DNA from: a bacterium
GTDB lineage: Bacteria > Planctomycetota > UBA1135 > UBA2386
DNA length: 64,000 nt
Assembly: GCA_024743115.1 (NCBI GenBank)
Contig: JANSXC010000015.1
Span: forward strand, 1 to 64,000
Direction: 5' to 3'
How positions within the stretch are numbered: position 1 is the first letter of the stretch; the number at the start of each line of letters is the position of its first letter. This document shows, piece after piece, positions 48,461-55,970 of the stretch. The translations under genes and the position numbers were made by a program. The notes under the pieces were generated by a model that saw only the letters and a list, made by a program, of their open reading frames with translations, was not told the DNA's origin and made no database searches.

Positions 48461-49519
48461 ATGACCGCTTCCGTTCTCGCAACCGCGTTCGTGGTCTTCG
48501 GCTTGCAGCAACCCGATGACCGTATCCTCAACGTGCAGTTCCAAAACGGGACCTACGCTCGCGTGCAGGTCCTCGAGGTTCGCGGTGAAGCCGCCCGTCT
48601 GCGTTTGCTGGCGCTGGACGGCAGCATCGAGGTGAAGCACGAGCTCGACGAGTTCGAGTCCGAGTCGGCGTTCCGGTTGCAGCTCGCGGCGCGACCGCCG
48701 AAGAGCTTCGATGATCACTTCTGGCTCGTGCGTCGAGCCGCGCGGCTCGAGCTGCCGAACGAGATGAGCGAGCACGTTGCGCGCGCGCTCGAGCGGTTGC
48801 ACGAGAAGAAGTCGCCGGAGCAGGCTCGGGGTCTGCTCGAGTCGTTCGCGAGCCGCCAGCTTCGCCGTTGGCTCGGACAGGCGATCGAGAGCGAGCGCAT
48901 CGAAGATTCGGTCACGCTGCTCGAGCGACTGTCGACGCGGTTCGCCAACACGGTTCCGGAGGCCGAACTCGAAGAGTTCGCGGCTGCCGTCGAAGAACTC
49001 GAGAACGATCGCTCGGCTCGGCGCCGGGCGGAGCGGCAGGCGCGGCTCGATCAGAAGATTCGCAAGCACGTCGAGAAGCGCCTCGAGCCGATTCGGCGCA
49101 CGGTGCAGCGCGGTGATGGACTGTTGCGGCAGGCGATCGCCAAGTCGCGGCAGATGACCAAGTCGGCGAACCTCGCTTCGAAGGCAATCGACACCTACCG
49201 GTCCGCATGGCGGACGGCGAGTGCACTGCAGCAGAAGTTCCCGCAGGACAAGCCGCTGGCCGTCGAGATCGAGAGCCTCGCGAACCATCTGCACGATCAC
49301 TCGATTCGCGCCGCGCTGCATGCAGCCAACACGTTGACCGTGCGCAGCGACTTCGTCGGCGCGATGGAGTGGGTGCAGCAGGTGCTCGCGCTCGATCCGT
49401 CCAACCGTGAGGCGCGCGAGATGCGGCAGACGATCGCGGTTGCGGGCGCAGCTGCGAGCGGCCCCTGGGGCTGGGGGCTCGGCAACGGCAACCCGTTGAC
49501 GCCTGGTTCCGGCCAGTGA
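48461..49519 (+). CDS. Exported helical protein, unrecognised
   Basis: A 352-residue protein with a short hydrophobic start (M-T-A-S-V-L-A-T-A-F-V-V-F-G-L-Q-Q) that may be a signal. Residues 20-75 are a small beta domain (V-Q-F-Q-N-G-T-Y-A-R-V-Q-V-L-E-V). The rest is charged, helical and in part coiled-coil (R-R-A-E-R-Q-A-R-L-D-Q-K-I-R-K), with a TPR-like end (A-L-D-P-S-N-R-E-A-R-E-M). The last 25 residues are Gly/Trp/Pro-rich. I do not know the family. It follows the large Kelch gene by 109 bases on the same strand, and its neighbours do not suggest a role. Confidence 0.65.
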   Translation: MTASVLATAFVVFGLQQPDDRILNVQFQNGTYARVQVLEVRGEAARLRLLALDGSIEVKHELDEFESESAFRLQLAARPPKSFDDHFWLVRRAARLELPNEMSEHVARALERLHEKKSPEQARGLLESFASRQLRRWLGQAIESERIEDSVTLLERLSTRFANTVPEAELEEFAAAVEELENDRSARRRAERQARLDQKIRKHVEKRLEPIRRTVQRGDGLLRQAIAKSRQMTKSANLASKAIDTYRSAWRTASALQQKFPQDKPLAVEIESLANHLHDHSIRAALHAANTLTVRSDFVGAMEWVQQVLALDPSNREAREMRQTIAVAGAAASGPWGWGLGNGNPLTPGSGQ

Positions 49520-49543
49520 GTCGCGCTACCTACAGGCGGGTCG

Positions 49544-50830
49544 TCAACGAGTGACCGGCCACCAGGCGTCGAGCGCGGCCTTCAGATTCGCGACGCGACT
49601 CGGCTCGACCGCTGCGAGATCGCGCCGTTCGCTCGGATCGGCGACCACGTCATAGAGCTCTGCCGCGGCCCCGGTGGCCTGCGGCACGATGAGCTTCCAG
49701 CGGTCGCGGACGATCCAACGATGCAGCAGGCTGCGGGTCGGTTTGCCGACCTCGACGACGTCGTGCGTGAAGATCTCGCCGTAGACCTGCGTGCGCGGTG
49801 CGGTCGTTCCTGCGGCCACTGCCAGGAGGTCGTGACCCGGTAGGTTCGCCGGAACGGGAGCGCCGCACGCGGCGAGAATCGTCGGCGCAAGATCGACCGT
49901 GCTCGCGAGCGCAGTGCTGCGCGCCGCCTGCATGTGCCCGGGCCACGCGACCATGATCGGCGTGCGCACGCCACCTTCATACGGGGTGCGCTTGCTGCGT
50001 TGCGCGTAGCCGCGACGATTCGGCCGTTGGATCCAGCCGTTGTCCACGGCGAATACGACCATCGTGTTGTCGGTGAGCCCGCGCTCGTCGAGATCGGCCA
50101 GCAGCTGACCACACGTCTCGTCGAACCATTCGCACATCGCCAGGTAGCGGGCGATATGAACCGTCCGGCCCTCGCGCTGGTACTTCTTCAGCAGTCGCTG
50201 TGGTGGGTTGTGGGGCGTGTGGGGGAGGAACGGTGCGTACCACAGGAAGAACGGTGACTCGCCGCAGTCGTCGAGGAAGTCCTGGATCGGCCGCATCGTC
50301 TTGCGGCCGATCCGGAGCCCGACATCCCCGTGGCGACCGCCGCGCGCGGGGTCGCCGTGCGTCATGCCCTCGGTGAACCCGCCGCATTGGCAGTTGCCTT
50401 CCCACCACTTGCCGGTCTGCAGACTGCGATAACCGAGCGGCGCCAGCATCTTCGGCAGCGTGTCCACGGCGGCGATGTGCGCGAGCATGCGATCGCGTTC
50501 GATTCCCTTGGGCGGATCGTTCCCCGTGATGAGGTGCTGGTGGGGGTAGAGCCCCGTGATCATCGTCGCGAGGCTCGGACGGCACAGGCTCGACGGCACG
50601 TAGCCGCGTTCGAAGACCACGCTGCGGGCCGCGAGTCGATCGATGTGCGGCGTGCGGATCTCGGGGTGGCCCATGAAGCCGAAGTCGCCCCAGGCCTGAT
50701 CGTCGGAGATGATCAGCACGACGTTCGGTGGCCGTGCTGTCGCTCCTTGGGCGGTCGAGCCCGCCGACTGGCAAGCGGTTAGCGCGGCGAGCAACGTCAG
50801 CAGAAGCGCGGCGAAGGAGAGTCGCGACAT
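49544..50830 (-). CDS. Sulfatase lipoprotein with altered catalytic motif
   Basis: A 428-residue S1-type sulfatase with a lipoprotein signal (lipobox L-T-A-C, Cys20). Metal-binding D-D at 43-44 in I-S-D-D-Q-A-W-G-D-F. The active-site region reads L-C-R-P-S-L-A-T-M-I-T-G, where Cys83 is the formylglycine position, but the canonical C-x-P-S-R has Leu in place of Arg. Further motifs: G-K-W-W, F-F-L-W-Y-A-P-F-L-P-H-T-P-H, D-N-G-W. Sulfatases cut sulfate from glycans or other esters and are abundant in marine planctomycetes. A conserved variant with Leu is plausible, so loss of activity is not proven. It is divergent from the CIA30-FAS1 gene, with a gene remnant between. Confidence 0.88.
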   Translation of the reverse strand: MSRLSFAALLLTLLAALTACQSAGSTAQGATARPPNVVLIISDDQAWGDFGFMGHPEIRTPHIDRLAARSVVFERGYVPSSLCRPSLATMITGLYPHQHLITGNDPPKGIERDRMLAHIAAVDTLPKMLAPLGYRSLQTGKWWEGNCQCGGFTEGMTHGDPARGGRHGDVGLRIGRKTMRPIQDFLDDCGESPFFLWYAPFLPHTPHNPPQRLLKKYQREGRTVHIARYLAMCEWFDETCGQLLADLDERGLTDNTMVVFAVDNGWIQRPNRRGYAQRSKRTPYEGGVRTPIMVAWPGHMQAARSTALASTVDLAPTILAACGAPVPANLPGHDLLAVAAGTTAPRTQVYGEIFTHDVVEVGKPTRSLLHRWIVRDRWKLIVPQATGAAAELYDVVADPSERRDLAAVEPSRVANLKAALDAWWPVTR

Positions 50831-50868
50831 GCCGGAGTCGTACCGGTTCCGTGGCCGGGACGCACCCG

Positions 50869-51111
50869 TTTCGCGTGCCGTGTTCGAGCTGCCCGGCAAC
50901 CCTGGTCGACGTGCCGACGGCATGCACCGGGCCGGGCGGTCCTCACGCGCTCACGTGCGCGAGGCTGCCTTGGATCGGTACGACGTTCGAGTCAAATGTC
51001 ATGGGCTTCGCCCCGGGTACGCTGGGGGTCTCGCTGCTCGGGATTGGTTCGCAGATGGTGCCGCTGTCGCACCAGTACCTGCAGGGCGAGGTTCGCGTCT
51101 CCGGCGGGGCG
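50869..51111 (+). pseudogene. Orphan fragment of the shared C-terminal module
   Basis: The 374-base gap between sulfatase and CIA30-FAS1 genes is not empty. One plus-strand frame reads T-G-P-G-G-P-H-A-L-T, then L-P-W-I-G-T-T-F-E-S-N-V, then G-F-A-P-G-T-L-G-V-S-L-L-G-I-G-S-Q. This is the entry of the C-terminal module of the secreted proteins here (compare F-G-T-G-C...A-L-G-T-T-Y in the 463-residue Kelch protein). No N-terminal repeats precede it, and the frame loses coding character after about 51110. I read it as the remnant of a deleted secreted-protein gene. The frame is open into the CIA30-FAS1 gene, so an extended N-terminus of that gene is the alternative. Confidence 0.5.
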
Positions 51112-51204
51112 CTGGGGCCTGGGCCGGAGCGGCGAGTTCGGCGCATCCGCCGCCGGGCCGTCGGCGAACGCAGCGTCGTGGCCAGACTGGCCTACGACGA
51201 GCCC

Positions 51205-52593
51205 ATGATTCCGATGCAGTTGCCGGCGATTTTCACCCTCCTTCTGAGCGTTCTGACCGCGGTGGCCACGGCCCAGGCCGGAGTCGACGATCTCCGTGGA
51301 AAACCGGGTTCGTGGCGCACGGTGCTCGATGGCGTGATGGGTGGACTCTCCACGGGCCGTGTGGAGCCGGCCGCGGGCGATGTCCTTGCGTTCGCTGGCG
51401 AGCTGTCGCTGGAGAACAACGGCGGCTTCTCGTCAATGCGGCGCGCGCTGGACGGGCGCCGACTGCAGGGCACGCGAGGTCTGGTGATCGAGTGCTGCGG
51501 CGATGGCCGCGAATACAACTTCGACCTCCGGGTCTCGAGCGTGCGGCGTATGGCGGCGGGGTATCGTCAGGCGTTCGCGACGGCGGCCGGCGAGTGGACC
51601 GAGGTGCGTCTGCCGTTCGAAGGGTTCCGGCTGCAGAGTTTCGGGCGTTTCGTCCGCAACGCCCCGAACCTCGACCCAACGCTCGTCGAGTCGATGGGGG
51701 TCACGCTCTCGGACAAGAAGCCCGGCAACTTTCGGCTCGAGATCCGATCGATCCGGCCGTTCGGGGCCGCCACGGAAAACGTGGGGGCGACCGCTGCCGC
51801 CGCGCGGTTGGCATCGCCGGTTGAGGCGCGCGGCGCCCAGACCGGCGAGGATGCCGTCCGGGCTGCGCGAGCAGCCGGGCTGACGACGTTGCTGAAGTGC
51901 GTCGAGGCTGCGGGTATCGACGTGCCGCGGATGCCCGTGACGATCTTCGCGCCGACGAACGGCGCATTCGCCAAGCTGCCGCAGGCCGCGGTGCAGCGGC
52001 TGCTCGAGCCTGCCAACCGCGGCGAGCTCCGCAAGCTCCTTGGCCGCCACGTCGTTCCAGGTCGCGTGACCGCGAAACAACTGCTGGCTGGCGTGCGGCT
52101 CGAGAGCCTCGGGCGCTCGCGGATCTCGGCGACGATCCGCAACGGTCGGTTGAGTCTCAACGGCAGCGTCGCGGTGGTCGCCACCGACCTCCAGGCCGGG
52201 AAAGTCACGATCCATCAGATCGATGCGGTCCTGTTGCCTGCCACGCCGCGCGATGCCGCGGTCGAACAGGTGGGGGTCGCCATCACCAAGCTCGATCTGA
52301 ACGAAGCGGCGCTCGGCGTCTACGCGACGGCGATCGATCGCGGTGCGCCGCTGTTCAATGCCGGCAACGTCCCGGCGTGCACGGCAGTCTACGAGATCGC
52401 CGTCGACTCGATGCTGTTGCTGGGCGGCCGCGACCTCGGCGATCAGGTGTTCCGTCGCCTGCTCGTGGCGCGACGCGAAGTAGCGAAGGTCGCCGACGTG
52501 CGCGAGCGCGCGTGGCTGTTGCGTGGGGCGCTCGACGAGGTCGCGGCGACGCTGCAGCAGCCGAATCGAGCGACGCCGGTGCGTCGCCGCTGA
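51205..52593 (+). CDS. Secreted CIA30-like plus fasciclin (FAS1) protein
   Basis: A 462-residue protein with a signal peptide (M-Q-L-P-A-I-F-T-L-L-L-S-V-L-T-A-V-A-T-A). Residues about 30-190 form a CIA30-like beta-sandwich: W-R-T-V-L-D-G-V-M-G-G-L-S, then L-S-L-E-N-N-G-G-F-S-S-M-R. A FAS1 domain follows at about 212-345: L-L-K-C-V-E-A-A-G, V-T-I-F-A-P-T-N-G-A-F-A-K-L-P, L-L-G-R-H-V-V-P-G, I-H-Q-I-D-A-V-L-L-P. The last 110 residues are helical and unassigned. FAS1 domains mediate adhesion, and CIA30 folds bind carbohydrate or protein partners. The start at 51205 or 51214 opens the signal peptide. The fusion suggests a surface protein. Confidence 0.82.
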   Translation: MIPMQLPAIFTLLLSVLTAVATAQAGVDDLRGKPGSWRTVLDGVMGGLSTGRVEPAAGDVLAFAGELSLENNGGFSSMRRALDGRRLQGTRGLVIECCGDGREYNFDLRVSSVRRMAAGYRQAFATAAGEWTEVRLPFEGFRLQSFGRFVRNAPNLDPTLVESMGVTLSDKKPGNFRLEIRSIRPFGAATENVGATAAAARLASPVEARGAQTGEDAVRAARAAGLTTLLKCVEAAGIDVPRMPVTIFAPTNGAFAKLPQAAVQRLLEPANRGELRKLLGRHVVPGRVTAKQLLAGVRLESLGRSRISATIRNGRLSLNGSVAVVATDLQAGKVTIHQIDAVLLPATPRDAAVEQVGVAITKLDLNEAALGVYATAIDRGAPLFNAGNVPACTAVYEIAVDSMLLLGGRDLGDQVFRRLLVARREVAKVADVRERAWLLRGALDEVAATLQQPNRATPVRRR

Positions 52594-52605
52594 GGCGTCG
52601 CGCTC

Positions 52606-53820
52606 TCAGACCCACTCGAGCCACTGCGCTGCGACCGAACGCAGCAACAGGTCGGCGTCGTCGTCGCTGCGTCGCAGCGCCTCGATGAGCTTGAGGCCAT
52701 GGATCGATCGGCGGGCGATGGCCTCTTGCGCCAGTGCTGCCCACGGCAGGGCCGCGCCGCGCACGTGGGCGCCGGGTTCGAACGGGGCGCCGTAGGCGGC
52801 GAACAAGGCGATCGTCGCCTGTGCCGCGTGCTTCACGAGCCCCTGGCCCGTCGCGGCTGAGAGTTCAGGCAGCAGCAGGTCGATCGCGGCCGGGCCGGTG
52901 AAACCGTGCAGGAGCCAGATGCGATGGCGTTCTTGCACGAGCATCTCGAGGAATGCGGTCGCTGCCGCGCGCAGCAGACCGCGCAGTTCGCGGGTCGGAT
53001 CGGCTGGCGTGGTGGTGCGGACCCGCGGCGTCAGCGGGTTGGCCGTCAACCGCGCCATGGTGGCGTGGAAGTCCACGTCGCGACGGTCCGCGAGCCAGGG
53101 GTGCTCGAGGTCGGCGAGGTGCCGCGCGTCGATATCTGACGCACCAATCTCCTGGTCGTGGGTCGGCAGCGTCGTGTAGCAACTCGCCCAGTACGCGAGG
53201 CCGGCCGCGAGCTCGTCCTGTCGCGCCCGCGAGGTGCGTCGCCGCAGCGCCCGCACGGCGTGCGCGGTTCGGATCAGGCCATGGAACATCGCGCCGCCGA
53301 GGCCGGGTGCCAGCACCGGCACCCACTGCCCGAGAGCTTCGCGCCAGGGTTGCCGTTCGAGTTCCCGACGGAAGTGGTCGAGCCAGTCACCGTGTCGGTC
53401 GCGTTCGCCGAGCGCCGGATCGCCGGTGTCGCCCGATTCGTCACGGGCGAGTTCGGCCCGGTAGTAGCGGGCGCCGGCATGCCACTCGGAGGGGATCGTA
53501 TGTGAGCCGAGCGTCGTCATTGCCTCGGCGGCCATCGGGTAGTGATTGGCACCCGCGCTGTTCTCGGGCGGCAGGTTGCTGTGGGCGGTGAAGAGGCGGT
53601 CGAGCGCGTCGTCGTCCGCGCGTTCTCCCTCCGGCTGGCCGCGGCACGCCGCCAGCGCGAGCCCCGCGGTGGTGACGAACTGGCGCCGGTCGAGGCGCGC
53701 GCCGGGCCACCGGTCCGTTTGCGGCTCCGAGCAGGCTCGCTCGCTTCGCGAGCAAGCCTGCTCAGGACCACGCCGAGCGCCTTCGGCACTCCGCTCAGGT
53801 TCTGAGCTGTGTTCTACCAC
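52606..53820 (-). CDS. Questin-oxidase-like protein (DUF4243) with Tat/lipoprotein signal
   Basis: A 404-residue protein. After a 44-residue leader comes a twin-arginine sequence R-R-Q-F-V-T-T-A-G-L-A-L-A-A-C (45-59), giving both a Tat motif and a lipobox with Cys59. The rest matches the questin oxidase (AflY-type, DUF4243) family: N-H-Y-P-M-A-A-E-A near the start, G-G-A-M-F-H-G-L-I-R-T-A-H-A-V-R-A-L near 175-190, and F-T-G-P-A-A-I-D-L-L-L-P. Fungal questin oxidase opens an anthraquinone ring; the bacterial substrate is unknown. A 35-bp hairpin lies inside the leader-coding part, so that leader may be an inserted repeat. slyX is immediately upstream on the same strand. Confidence 0.78.
   Translation of the reverse strand: MVEHSSEPERSAEGARRGPEQACSRSERACSEPQTDRWPGARLDRRQFVTTAGLALAACRGQPEGERADDDALDRLFTAHSNLPPENSAGANHYPMAAEAMTTLGSHTIPSEWHAGARYYRAELARDESGDTGDPALGERDRHGDWLDHFRRELERQPWREALGQWVPVLAPGLGGAMFHGLIRTAHAVRALRRRTSRARQDELAAGLAYWASCYTTLPTHDQEIGASDIDARHLADLEHPWLADRRDVDFHATMARLTANPLTPRVRTTTPADPTRELRGLLRAAATAFLEMLVQERHRIWLLHGFTGPAAIDLLLPELSAATGQGLVKHAAQATIALFAAYGAPFEPGAHVRGAALPWAALAQEAIARRSIHGLKLIEALRRSDDDADLLLRSVAAQWLEWV
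53729..53763. repeat. 35-bp hairpin repeat in the leader-coding region of the questin-oxidase-like gene
   Basis: Outer arms GAGCAGGCT (53729-53737) and AGCCTGCTC (53755-53763), one mismatch, inner arms GCTCGC and GCGAGC, loop TTC. The pairing is nearly perfect over 16 bp and unusually regular for coding DNA. No second copy was noticed in this window. It resembles dispersed palindromic elements in form. Confidence 0.75.
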
Positions 53821-53823
53821 GTG

Positions 53824-54021
53824 TCAGTAGTGCGGCGGCCGCGAGTCGTGGCCCTCGATCTCGGGCGCGTCCTTCGCCTCGACCTTCTGGTGCAGCTCCT
53901 CGATGCGCGCTTCCAGCTTCGTGATGTGACGGCCTTGGTCGATCATCGCTTCGTTGATCGCATCGAGGGCGCGCTCGAGGAACGTCACCTTGGCTTCGAG
54001 ATCCACGCGTTCGGCGTCCAT
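53824..54021 (-). CDS. slyX: SlyX family protein
   Basis: A 65-residue coiled-coil protein: L-E-A-K-V-T-F-L-E-R-A-L-D-A-I-N-E near the start, I-T-K-L-E-A-R-I-E-E-L-H in the middle, and the diagnostic end P-P-H-Y. These are the features of SlyX proteins, small helical proteins of unclear function in many bacteria. It lies three bases upstream of the questin-oxidase-like gene on the same strand, so the two are probably co-transcribed. Confidence 0.88.
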   Translation of the reverse strand: MDAERVDLEAKVTFLERALDAINEAMIDQGRHITKLEARIEELHQKVEAKDAPEIEGHDSRPPHY

Positions 54022-54054
54022 CGCGGCAGCATACCAGCCGCGGCGTGCTTGCCG

Positions 54055-54237
54055 TTACATGCCGAGGCTCAACGTCAGCCCGCGTGAGAATGCGATGCCG
54101 TGGCTGGCGCCGTTGTCCAAATGGGCGAACTGCGAGTAGATGTCGATGCCGCACAGCCAGTTCGCCTGAGGGATCGTGAAGGGCCAGGACGTCTGCGTAG
54201 GGGCCGGCGGAACGATGACGGCGATTCTCGGGAATCG
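54055..54237 (-). pseudogene. Orphan C-terminal fragment of a secreted protein
   Basis: Between slyX and the GHMP gene the minus strand reads W-P-F-T-I-P-Q-A-N-W-L-C-G-I-D-I-Y-S-Q-F, then H-G-I-A-F-S-R-G-L-T-L-S-L-G-M and a TAA stop. This is the final half of the C-terminal module (compare S-R-G-L-R-L-G-I-G-D in the large Kelch protein). No start, signal peptide or N-terminal domain precedes it: the sequence begins at the stop of the GHMP gene. It looks like what is left after deletion of a secreted-protein gene. Confidence 0.6.
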
Positions 54238-54247
54238 TCCCGGCCTG

Positions 54248-55924
54248 TTAACTGCGGTCGTATGCGCGACGCGCGCGCTCCAGGTCTTCGGTGCTGCCGA
54301 TGTCGAGCCATTCGCCGTCGAGGCGGGTGGCCTCCAGCGCAATCCGTTCGCTGAGCCACGCGAGCAGGAAGCCCGGCGCGTCCGGGTTGCCGCCGGCGTC
54401 GAGGTAGTCGCGGATCAGTGTCGGCAGGTTCGGTGGCAGCAGGTAGACGGCGATCGCGGACAGGTCGGACTCGGGGTCTGCGGGCTTTTCGCGAAAGCGC
54501 TCGACCGACGTGCCGCGCAGCATCACTTCGCTGTAGCGGCCGGGTGGCACCGGGCTCGGCACCTGGCGGACGATGAGTTGACCTTTGCCGTTGGCGCCGA
54601 AACGATCGACGAGCCGGGACAGATCGAAGTCGAAGAGGTTGTCGCACGCGAGCACGAGATAGCCGTCGGGTGATGGGTGATCGGGGTCGGCGTCGCGGGC
54701 AAGTGCTTCGAGCCCCAGCGCGAGGTCGCGCACGGCGCCGAGCCGAGTCTCGTTGGTCCTCGCGCCGTCGTTGACCGTTGCGAGCGGCAGACGGGTCCCG
54801 GATTGCGCGTGCCAGCGCTCGAAGTCGGCGTGGAAGCGACCGTTGGCGACCACGACGCCGCGTTCCACCGCGTCTGTTCGCTGAACCTGCTCGACGATGC
54901 GGCTCAACATCGGTCGGCCGCCGACCTCGAGCAGCGGTTTGGCGCAGTTCTCGGTCAGCGGGTAGAGCCGGGTCGCGAAGCCCGCGGCGAGGAACACGGC
55001 CTGGAGGCGGGGCTTTGGTGCCTGCACCGTCGGGCGCAGTGTCTCGTGGCCGCGGTCACGGCATGCGGCTTCGATGGCTTCGCGATGGGTTTCGTCGCGG
55101 CAGGCGAACAGCACTGCGCCGCCCGAGCCCGGGAACTTGGCGCCGGCACCGAGATCTCGGCCGAGAGCGATGAGCTCGCGGTCGGCGTTGGCAATCGGGA
55201 AGATGCTCGCGCGCAGCTCGAAGTTGCGATCGACACAGGCGATGAATGTCGCGCGGTCGCCGGCGAACAGGGCGTCTTTGCCCTTCATCGCGTTGTCGGC
55301 GAGCGCGGTCATGACTTCGGTGACGGCCGCGTCGCCGGCCTGCCAGCGTTCATAGACCGGAGCGTGGACGTCACCCGAATTCTGACCGGGCACGCCGTGC
55401 CACGCGAGCAGGAGCGGCGGCAGCAACGTCGGGTCGAGCCGTTCGATCGCGTCGGGTTCGAACGGTCGCGAGAAGTCCATCGCCAGCAGGCCGTCATGGG
55501 CCTGCACGAGGCGGTCCAGCGGGCCAGCGCGAATGCCGAGCACCTCGTTCTCCGCACGCCACGCGAGTTCGGCGATGCGGCCGTTCGACAGCGGCAGGTC
55601 GAACCAGCGGCTCCATGCCCTGAGCGCGGCGACCAGGAGCGCGCTCGAGCCCGACAGTCCGCCCTGGAACGGCACGCTGCTCGTGAACGTGAGCACGAAC
55701 GGGCGCGACTCCGGCTCGCCGCCCGACGCCCGCAGGTCGTCGGCAAAGAGCTGCCAGCCGGCGCCGAAGAGCTCGTTCGGCAGGCTCGATTCGGAGTTCG
55801 CCGTCAGCGTCACGGTGACGCCGAGTTCGGCCACGCTGAAACCGAGGCCTCGCCCGGCGTAAATGTCGGACGGGTTGCCGAGCAGGCCGATACGCGCCTG
55901 CGCCACCGCGGTGAGCGAAGTCAT
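54248..55924 (-). CDS. GHMP sugar kinase (glucuronokinase-like) fused to nucleotidyltransferase
   Basis: A 558-residue two-domain enzyme. GHMP kinase, residues about 5-295: R-I-G-L-L-G-N-P-S-D-I-Y-A-G-R (11-25), the entry motif of plant glucuronokinases. ATP-binding loop P-F-Q-G-G-L-S-G-S-S-A-L (85-96), C-terminal motif G-A-K-F-P-G-S-G-G-A-V-L-F (261-273). Sugar nucleotidyltransferase, about 307-558: V-F-L-A-A-G-F-A-T-R-L-Y-P-L-T (310-324), K-P-L-L-E-V-G-G-R-P-M-L, and a metal-site D in L-A-C-D-N-L-F. The inferred reaction is phosphorylation of a sugar acid such as glucuronate at C1, then transfer of a nucleotide to give a UDP- or other NDP-sugar. Bacteroides Fkp, for fucose, has the opposite domain order. 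Divergent from a Gfo/Idh/MocA gene, which fits sugar metabolism. Confidence 0.85.
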   Translation of the reverse strand: MTSLTAVAQARIGLLGNPSDIYAGRGLGFSVAELGVTVTLTANSESSLPNELFGAGWQLFADDLRASGGEPESRPFVLTFTSSVPFQGGLSGSSALLVAALRAWSRWFDLPLSNGRIAELAWRAENEVLGIRAGPLDRLVQAHDGLLAMDFSRPFEPDAIERLDPTLLPPLLLAWHGVPGQNSGDVHAPVYERWQAGDAAVTEVMTALADNAMKGKDALFAGDRATFIACVDRNFELRASIFPIANADRELIALGRDLGAGAKFPGSGGAVLFACRDETHREAIEAACRDRGHETLRPTVQAPKPRLQAVFLAAGFATRLYPLTENCAKPLLEVGGRPMLSRIVEQVQRTDAVERGVVVANGRFHADFERWHAQSGTRLPLATVNDGARTNETRLGAVRDLALGLEALARDADPDHPSPDGYLVLACDNLFDFDLSRLVDRFGANGKGQLIVRQVPSPVPPGRYSEVMLRGTSVERFREKPADPESDLSAIAVYLLPPNLPTLIRDYLDAGGNPDAPGFLLAWLSERIALEATRLDGEWLDIGSTEDLERARRAYDRS

Positions 55925-55970
55925 CGCGCGGCAGGATACCGATCGATCCGCCGTCTACACTCCGCGTCTC

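Noticed and set aside
46491..48464. Long overlapping frame within the large Kelch gene
   Set aside because: It is Arg-rich without motifs, while the main frame shows a full Kelch pattern with signal peptide and a strong ribosome site.
53729..53763. Hairpin as rho-independent terminator of slyX
   Set aside because: It lies inside the following gene and has no T tract on either strand.
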